Part shown: positions 58,425 through 64,000 of the stretch, piece by piece
How the letters are laid out: the number at the start of each line of letters is the position of its first letter
Numbering within the stretch: position 1 is the first letter of the stretch
Source: Bryopsis sp. KO-2023
Lineage: Eukaryota > Chlorophyta > Ulvophyceae > Bryopsidales > Bryopsidaceae
DNA length: 64,000 bases
Assembly (NCBI GenBank): GCA_030272585.1
Contig: BSYQ01000001.1
Coordinates: 6,138,001-6,202,000 of the forward strand
Direction: 5' to 3'
The notes under the pieces: model-generated
Databases searched by the model: none
What the model was told of the DNA's origin: nothing
The model's input: the letters and a program-made list of their open reading frames with translations, nothing else
Program-made: the position numbers and the translations under genes

Positions 58425-58510
58425 ACCGTGGCTCCGAGTGGTCCAAGCGTTAATGCGTCTGTCTCTAGTCTGTTAGGTCCCAGGTTCGAATCCCTGCACC
58501 CCAGAAACAC
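58425..58510 (+). other. tRNA-like module, right arm of TIR-B
   Basis: A box TGGCTCCGAGTGG at 58429-58441 and B box GGTTCGAATCC at 58483-58493. Inverted partner of the left arm; the A-box regions are identical while the middle differs. Confidence 0.65.
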
Positions 58511-58858
58511 CTGCGGGTGGTGATTTCTCGGCATTTGTGATGGACCGATCAATTGACCGATCATGATCCGATCTAATCGGCATCTCCGATCCCGATCTCG
58601 ATCCCGATCAAGCGCCGCGACCTGTCGGCACTTGATCGGCCGACGTTGATCGGTTTGATCGTGATCGGCCGATCAAAGTTGGCCGATTAAATCGGTCAGC
58701 CGATCAGATTGGTGATCGGCCGATCTCCATCGATGATCGGCCAAACCGATTTGATCGGCGATCGATCTGATCGGAAAAACCCGATCACGATTTAATCGGT
58801 CGGACCGATCAATCCACGACCGATTAGATCGTGATCGGATCCATAGTATGGTACCTGG

Positions 58859-60134
58859 ACTCAGCATCAGTTAGCTTATGGGATTCAAAGGCCACTGGAT
58901 GTAGTCCATCTGGTCCCTCCTGCATCAGTACTCCCCCCACTCCTGATTGGCTGCCATCTGTAGCCACAATCCAGGGCCAATCTTCCCTAGGATGTATCAG
59001 GACAGGTGCAGAGCATAATGCATCCTTGAGATCCTCAAATGCCTGTTGTTCTTCTTGTCCCCATATGAACTGTTGATTGCCTTTGGTCAGGTTGGTCAAT
59101 GCTGCAGCCTTTCCACTGAAATTGGCCACAAATCTTCTATAGAAGCAGCACAATCCCAGGAAACTCCTGACATCATGCACATTTGAGGGTGCAGGCCACT
59201 GCTTGATTGCATCCAGCTTGTCAGCCATAGGCTGAACTCCTTGGTGAGTGACCCATGTACCCAGAAAATCCACTTCTTTCTTGCCCACTGCAGATTTGAC
59301 CAGCTTTGCATATAGCTTATGCTTCCTTAGGGCCTCCAGAACTAGCTTCATGTGTTGGGCATGCTCTTCAGGGGTAGAAGAATATATCAGGATGTCATCC
59401 AAGAACACTTGGACAAATTTGTCAATGAATGGAGCCAGGATCTCATTCATCATGGACATGAAATGCCCTGGAGATCCACTCAGGCCCATGGGCATGACTA
59501 AAAACTCATACTGTCCATACTTGGTCCTGAATGCTGTTTTTCCCTCTTCCCCTGGAGCCATCCTTAACTGCCAGAATCCTGCCCTGAGATCCACTTTACT
59601 GAAATATTTTGCATGCCCCAGCCTGTCCAACATCTCATCCATCCTGGGGATGGGAAATTGGGTGATCTTGGTAGCCCTGTTCAATGCTCTGTAGTCCACA
59701 CAGAATCTCAATGCCCCTCCAGGTTTGGGGACAAAGAGTACAGGTGCTCCAAAATTGCTGTGGCTTGGTCTTATCATCCCTTTCTCCAGTAAGTAGTCCA
59801 ACTGCTCCTTTAAGGCATCCAATTCTTTTGGGCTCTGCTTATATAATGGGCCAAAAATTGGTTTTGCATCATCCTTCAGAGGAATCTTCATGTCCCATGG
59901 TCTGTGAGGTGGTAGATGACTGGGTAGATCCATTGGGAAGACATCCTTATAATCATTCAGGACATCCTTTAGCTCCTTGAGTTCATCATCCAGTCCATCA
60001 ACCATGCTTTTGAAATTTGCATCTGTACCATCCTCTGTACCCTTGACTTCCATTGATTCACCAGGATTCCTGATCTGCTTGGCTGCATTGATTTCTCCTG
60101 ATGCTTGAGGATCCTGTGTTTTCCTGACCAGCAC
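58859..60134 (-). mobile_element. LTR-3 reverse transcriptase and RNase H start
   Basis: Minus-strand coding block with the RT motifs F-C-V-D-Y-R-A-L-N, F-S-K-V-D-L-R-A-G-F-W, V-F-L-D-D-I-L-I-Y (active site) and F-L-G-L-C-C-F-Y-R-R-F-V, then RNase H V-A-T-D-G-S-Q-S-G-V-G-G. It is bordered by TIR-B on its downstream side, with TIR-C upstream. Confidence 0.85.
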
Positions 60135-60217
60135 CAGGTATGCTTCTCCATCTCTGTTCTTCAGGCATCTCTTAGCTTCACTGGCTGAGAGTAGATTGAT
60201 CTCCTGTGGATCTTGGA

Positions 60218-60682
60218 CAGAGATAGGACTTTACGGTTACGGTCACCGTAACCGGACCGTAACCACCGTAACCGGACCGTAACCGGAGTACAATTTTCGT
60301 CAGAAAATCGTACTTTTACGGCCGTAACCGTAGCACCGTACCACTCCGTACCGCTCCGTACCGGACCGTAACGACCGTAACGGCCGTAACAACCGTAAAC
60401 CGTAGAAAGTGACCCCCGCAGGGTCCCGCGATTCCAAAGGAACCCAGGGGGATTCGAACCCGCGACCCTACTGACTGCAGCCTAACGCTTTACCACTGAA
60501 CCACGCTACTTCACGGTGATTTAGGGCCTACCGTAGTTATACCGTACCTGTTCCGTACCGTAAAAACAACATATTACTCCGGTTACGGTACGGAGTTACG
60601 GCCGTAGTACGGTGACCGTAACCCGACCGTAACCGGACCGGACCGGAGTCGGACCAAAAATTTGGCCCAAGTCCTATCTCTG
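60218..60682. mobile_element. TIR-C: short hAT-like MITE with one tRNA-like module
   Basis: A 465-bp insertion in LTR-3 with a perfect 8-bp target duplication ATCTTGGA (60210-60217 and 60683-60690). The inverted ends CAGAGATAGGACTT start CAGAG, a typical hAT terminus. The body is a field of CCGTAACC/GGTTACGG words. A tRNA-like module lies on the minus strand in the middle. Confidence 0.88.
60425..60515 (-). other. tRNA-Cys-like module in TIR-C
   Basis: On the minus strand: A box TGGTTCAGTGG (complement of 60493-60503), an anticodon-loop-like CTGCAGT (GCA, Cys) and perfect B box GGTTCGAATCC (complement of 60450-60460). It is followed by ACCCCCGCAGGGTCC (60412-60426, plus strand), the same 15 bases as in TIR-A. 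Confidence 0.7.
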
Positions 60683-60690
60683 ATCTTGGA

Positions 60691-61758
60691 CTGCTGCCAC
60701 CTTTGGATGAAATCCTTGAAGCTTGATTGGGACTTTGTTAGGTCTGCAGATGGTGATCACATGACTCCTCCAGTTGATGTGAGGATTGTGATCCACAAGC
60801 CAGGCCTTTCCCAGGATGACTTTATGCTTCAGGTTTGGCACCATCCAAAAGATCCTTTTTATCACCCAGGGACCCATCCTGATTCTCACCAATGCCTGTT
60901 GTTTGAGCAGTATTCTGGAACCATCTGCCAGTTCCACTGACAGATGTGCATCCTTGATGATTTTCAATGCATTTTCTTGGGCTGTTTGGACATCCATGAA
61001 GTCCCCTGTGGCTCCACTATCAATGAGGCATTTGACTGTTTGTTTTTGCAACTTTCCTGGCACATATAGCAGGGTAGATCCCAGGTCTCCTTGACCTACT
61101 GATCCCAATTTCCCTGTCATCATGTTTTCCACTGTTTCCTGGCTTGGTGTTGGACAATGTGTCTCAGCTGGTGGTGAGAATCTGACTTTCTTGTGAATCC
61201 CATGACCCCCTTGTGAATCCCCTGTTGCCTGTGTGGATTTCCATACTCCTGAGGCTGTGAGGACCTCTCTGGGCTTAGATGTGGATTCCTTGAGTCTCTG
61301 TATCTGTGTCTGCACCTCCACTGATCCTTTAGAAGGGGAGGACTGTACTCTGTCCTTTGTTATCCCTTCCTTCTCAGGGGTTTTCTGTATTGATTGTCCC
61401 AACACTGTGGGGATGGATCCCTGAGCATTGATGCTGTCCGGATCCCCTTTGCCAGCCCTCGAATCTGAGGTACTGGATCTGGCAAGCTTCCCTCCCCCAA
61501 ACCTTCTCCCATAAGATGAAGAAGTATTACATCTGGATCCTGCATTTGCCTGGGCACCATTCCCAAGAGATCCTTTAGATGTCTCCACTCCAACCTTATC
61601 GACCACTAACACCTTCCCATCACTGACAATCCTCTGATTTTCATGCATTCCATCCTTGTCTTGAGAACCATTCTGACGACTTTCCGACGACATTTCCGAC
61701 ATCACATTTGCATGTCCAGGTTTCTTTGACGCCCCTCCTGGCCTGGTCCAGGGAGGCC
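60691..61758 (-). mobile_element. LTR-3 protease region
   Basis: Minus-strand coding block linking gag to RT. A Ser/Gly/Lys-rich linker is followed by an aspartic protease motif, C-L-I-D-S-G-A-T-G-D-F-M-D. TIR-C lies just downstream. Confidence 0.75.
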
Positions 61759-63327
61759 TTACTCGTTTCCCGATGACTTGTTTTGGCCACCCTTCTTCTT
61801 CGATCGACATTCTCTCGCGAAATGCCCGAACTTTCCGCAGTTATGACATTTTCCTTTCTTGGGTGACGACTGGTTCCACTTCTCTCCTGACACTGCACCA
61901 ATCTCCATCTTATCGTCATACTGCCGGTTTTGTTTTGGGTACCAAGGAGTCTGCTCGTTTCCTGCTCGGCCTGCAGCCCGGTCTGCTTGCAGTGCCAACT
62001 GAACAGCCTCGTCGAATGTCTGAGGACGGTTTAAGAAGACGTGAGATTTTATCTTCGCCTGTAGGCTGTGCGTGAAGAGATGTATTTTGTCTTCCGTTGC
62101 CATAGTTGGAGTCTTGATCAAGAGTTTGGAAAACAGAGAGATGTGCTCCCTGAGCGTGCCCTTCTTGTGCGTTAGCCTGAATAGCTGGTCTCTGGCCGTC
62201 TCTGCCTTGTCAAAGGGGTCGAAGTATTCGATAAGCTCCTGCCCCAGCACATCCCAGCTCGCCATCACCATCGGGTTTGACGCTTTCTTCACCGTGTACC
62301 ACTCTTGTGCAGCTCCTCTCAACACCGTTGACGCCAGCAGTGCCCGTTTTCCAACCGGACACCCGGACGCCACAAAATAGGTTTCCATGCTCTCCACCCA
62401 GTCTGAAGCTCCTTCTCCGGTTTTTCCGAAGAACTGAGGAGGATTCCCCAGCCGTATAGGCGCGAAGTTCCACGCATCAGGTATCGACGGCCCTGCAGCG
62501 GAGCCTCCACTCGTTGCTCCCGCCGTTGTTCTTGCTTGCCGTATCCTTTCTTCCATTTCGTGTTTTGCTGACAGTAACGATGCCTGCAGTTCAAGCTTCT
62601 GGTTCGCCATTTGTTCTTGCAGGTCCAATAGTTTCTTGTGCAGGCCTGAGCCTGCTTCCAGTGTATGACCTGCAGCAGACTGCGCCGTCGACTGCTGTTC
62701 CGTAAGTTCCGTCATCGTTGCCAGCACCGTGGTAAACTTCGTGTCCGTCTCCGTCCGAAACTCCATCGCCTGGGTTTCTCGTAGGGTTTGGCTCAGCGTC
62801 AGTTCGTCCAACTTCTGCATAAGCTTCTGGTGGTTCGCTTGGCTTTCGAGGCTCACTTTTGACACCTTCTGTTCCAGTTTCGTGCCTCCCTGTCGAACTT
62901 TCAGCATGTCCGCGCGGATCTCGCCCGCCGATTTCTCCAACAACTCCAGTTTCCCGGTAGTCTCGACATGTCTGGTTTCGTTCGTGGTTCCAAGCTCAGC
63001 AACTTTCTCCTTTACAGCTTTGACCTTGTCCTGTAGACCAGCTCCCGCTTCATCGAGCTTGCCGACCGCTATCGACAGCTTCTGTAAGGACTCTCCATGT
63101 TTATTCGCCAGTTTTTCGACTGCCAAGCCTGCTTTGTGAACCTTTGCGAACTCGTCGCCATGCTTATTCACCAGTTTCTCCACGTTCTGTCCTGCTTTGT
63201 GGATATTCGCGATTTCTGTCTTTATCTCCAACCCTTCGAGTTCCCCTAGACGGTCTTCCAGTGCTTTACACCCCGTCTTCAGTGCTGCTACTGACTCCAG
63301 CACGTTGTTCAAGTCTTCCGCCGACAT
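61759..63327 (-). mobile_element. LTR-3 gag
   Basis: Minus-strand frame of 522 codons from an ATG (63325-63327). An unusually long coiled coil (about residues 1-260, with repeats of V-E-K-L-x-N-K-H-G) precedes the Ty3 capsid region (L-R-G-A-A-Q-E-W-Y; L-I-E-Y-F-D-P) and one CCHC knuckle, C-H-N-C-G-K-F-G-H-F-A-R-E-C. Confidence 0.85.
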
Positions 63328-63407
63328 TTCTGGTTCTCCCCCCGGTCTTCACGATGAACCCACTTCTACAGGCCGCCCGATCGTTCGGTGTAGCTCTGTA
63401 CACTTTC

Positions 63408-63419
63408 GCTCCGAAACCA
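63408..63419 (-). other. Primer-binding site of LTR-3
   Basis: The minus strand reads TGGTTTCGGAGC, two bases inside the 5' LTR. Confidence 0.8.
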
Positions 63420-63421
63420 CT

Positions 63422-63741
63422 TGTAAGACACGGGAGTGGTATAAAGACAATGGAACTTTACAAAGAACACCGAGTCCACCACCACACTACTCTTGTAGTG
63501 CGGACCGGTCAAAGACAGTTACGGTTGCGGCGGAGGTTCGAATCCTCCCCGGAACCACTTCTCACTCATTCACACATTGTCACACAATTGTCCCTTAGTC
63601 CGGTCAGTCACCCAACTAACCGTCAACAACCAACACTCAGCCGAGTGGTTCGGACAGAAAAAGTAAGACTCGCGATCCGGAGATCACGAGTTCGAATCCC
63701 ACTAAGCCCACACTTCCACTTCCACTAAGAAAACTGTCACA
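63422..63741 (-). repeat. 5' LTR of LTR-3
   Basis: 320 bp; carries the second copies of both tRNA-like modules. Followed by the GTGAG target duplication. Confidence 0.92.
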
Positions 63742-64000
63742 GTGAGGAAACCACCTCCCGCTATGGAAAAGGCTGCGTGCTATGCCTTTCATGCCCGAAG
63801 AGCCGGTTGCGGAAACCAGGGGACGTCGATCTGTGCGGACAGGGACATGTTACTTGTCCGCGACATAGGTTGCATAATGCACTGGCAACCAGACATGCGC
63901 GCCTTCGCCAAGCGGTCAACGGACTACCAGTGAGCGTCAACCAGATCATCGCAGACAGCCTCGACGGCGGACCAGTGAAGCCTCTTCAACCCAACGAACC
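63742..64000 (+). other. LTR-4 or flanking sequence resuming, Cys/His-rich coding-like
   Basis: After the GTGAG duplication one plus-strand frame stays open to the window edge, with Cys and His clustered between about 63770 and 63875 (C-V-L-C-L-S-C-P, then L-C-G-Q-G-H-V-T-C-P-R-H), like a zinc-binding region. No family assigned. Confidence 0.45.

Larger units (their letters stand above)
57826..58850. mobile_element. TIR-B: fold-back hAT-like MITE with two inverted tRNA-like modules
   Basis: A 1025-bp insertion in LTR-3 pol with a perfect 8-bp target duplication GTACCTGG (57818-57825 and 58851-58858). The inverted ends are CATACTATGGATC. An 8-bp duplication is the hAT signature. Ends and layout match TIR-A: a T-run about 100 bp from the left end, a field of GATCGG and GATCGTGATC words, and a central palindrome whose arms each hold a tRNA-like module. 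No transposase is present. Confidence 0.85.
55099..63741 (-). mobile_element. LTR-3: chromodomain Ty3-like element with two nested TIR elements
   Basis: Two 320-bp direct repeats (55099-55418, 63422-63741), identical by eye, begin TGTGACAG and end CTTACA on the minus strand. The 5-bp target duplication is GTGAG (55094-55098 and 63742-63746), inside LTR-4. On the minus strand follow the primer-binding site, gag with zinc knuckle, protease, reverse transcriptase, RNase H, integrase and chromodomain, then a purine tract before the 3' LTR. TIR-B (57826-58850) and TIR-C (60218-60682) are inserted in pol. Beyond these two breaks the coding region looks largely open. The matching LTRs indicate a recent insertion, later than LTR-4. 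The LTRs contain two tRNA-like modules on the opposite strand. Confidence 0.9.
48011..64000 (+). mobile_element. LTR-4: chromodomain Ty3-like element, runs off the right edge
   Basis: Plus-strand element with a primer-binding site (TGGTTTCGGAGC at 48332-48343), gag, protease, reverse transcriptase, RNase H, integrase and chromodomain, then a further reading frame from 54646. It is interrupted by LTR-3 at 55099-63741 (target duplication GTGAG) and its own sequence resumes at 63742. No second LTR is found inside the window, so the 3' end lies to the right. The proposed 5' LTR (about 48011-48329) is inferred from the primer-binding site, a TG...CA outline and the abrupt end of the DIRS-like frame. 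Apart from the one insertion the coding region looks open and rather whole. Age cannot be judged without the second LTR. Confidence 0.75.

Noticed and set aside
57900-58850. CRISPR-like or satellite array made of GATCGG words
   Set aside because: Spacing is irregular, both strands are used and there are no spacers; the units lie within a bounded TIR element in a eukaryote.

Overview
The window is nuclear DNA of a eukaryote: the host genes carry many short GT-AG introns, and two apparent GC-AG ones. A cellular RNAi-type RNA-dependent RNA polymerase (RdRP), a mitochondrial-type Mn/Fe superoxide dismutase, an eIF2B gamma subunit and a PAN/apple-domain kinase sit among dense Ty3-like LTR elements. 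The organism cannot be named from sequence alone. The RdRP argues against vertebrates, most insects and budding yeasts; an alga or other protist, an early-branching fungus or an invertebrate all remain possible.

Layout. About 1-2750: no confident intact gene; a decayed ankyrin-repeat piece near 2.0 kb. 2757-18012: a Ty3-like LTR element on the minus strand (LTR-1), inserted inside that ankyrin locus. It carries inside it a large LTR element with no recognisable coding (LTR-2, 3618-12571) and a small terminal-inverted-repeat element (TIR-A, 14892-15957). 18.0-44.4 kb is the gene island: ankyrin remnant, eIF2B gamma (+), isoaspartyl peptidase/asparaginase (-), a 16-exon RdRP gene (+), a macro-domain protein (+), a small probably mitochondrial protein (-) divergent from superoxide dismutase (+), and a secreted or surface PAN-domain protein kinase (-). 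45.7-64.0 kb is a second nest: a DIRS-like element cut by a chromodomain Ty3-like element (LTR-4, plus strand, running off the right edge), which is itself split by another chromovirus (LTR-3, minus strand, 55099-63741), which in turn contains two small TIR elements (TIR-B and TIR-C).

Main discovery candidate: the RdRP gene does not end after its catalytic domain. With consistent intron phases it reads on for about 850 codons into a region that looks like a non-canonical poly(A)/poly(U) polymerase (nucleotidyltransferase core, helical central domain, PAP-associated domain), then a long unrecognised tail. In fission yeast and Tetrahymena an RdRP and such a nucleotidyltransferase are separate subunits of one complex (RDRC); here they appear to be fused in one predicted 2034-residue polypeptide, with a nucleotidyltransferase catalytic motif that looks altered.

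Second candidate: three small TIR elements (A, B, C) share an odd design. tRNA-like modules with Pol III A and B boxes lie inside a field of one endlessly repeated short word; A and B carry two such modules head-to-head in a long fold-back. The LTRs of LTR-3 also carry two tRNA-like modules. All four LTR elements share one 12-base primer-binding site. The LTR pairs of LTR-1, LTR-2 and LTR-3 look identical by eye, so the nests are young.
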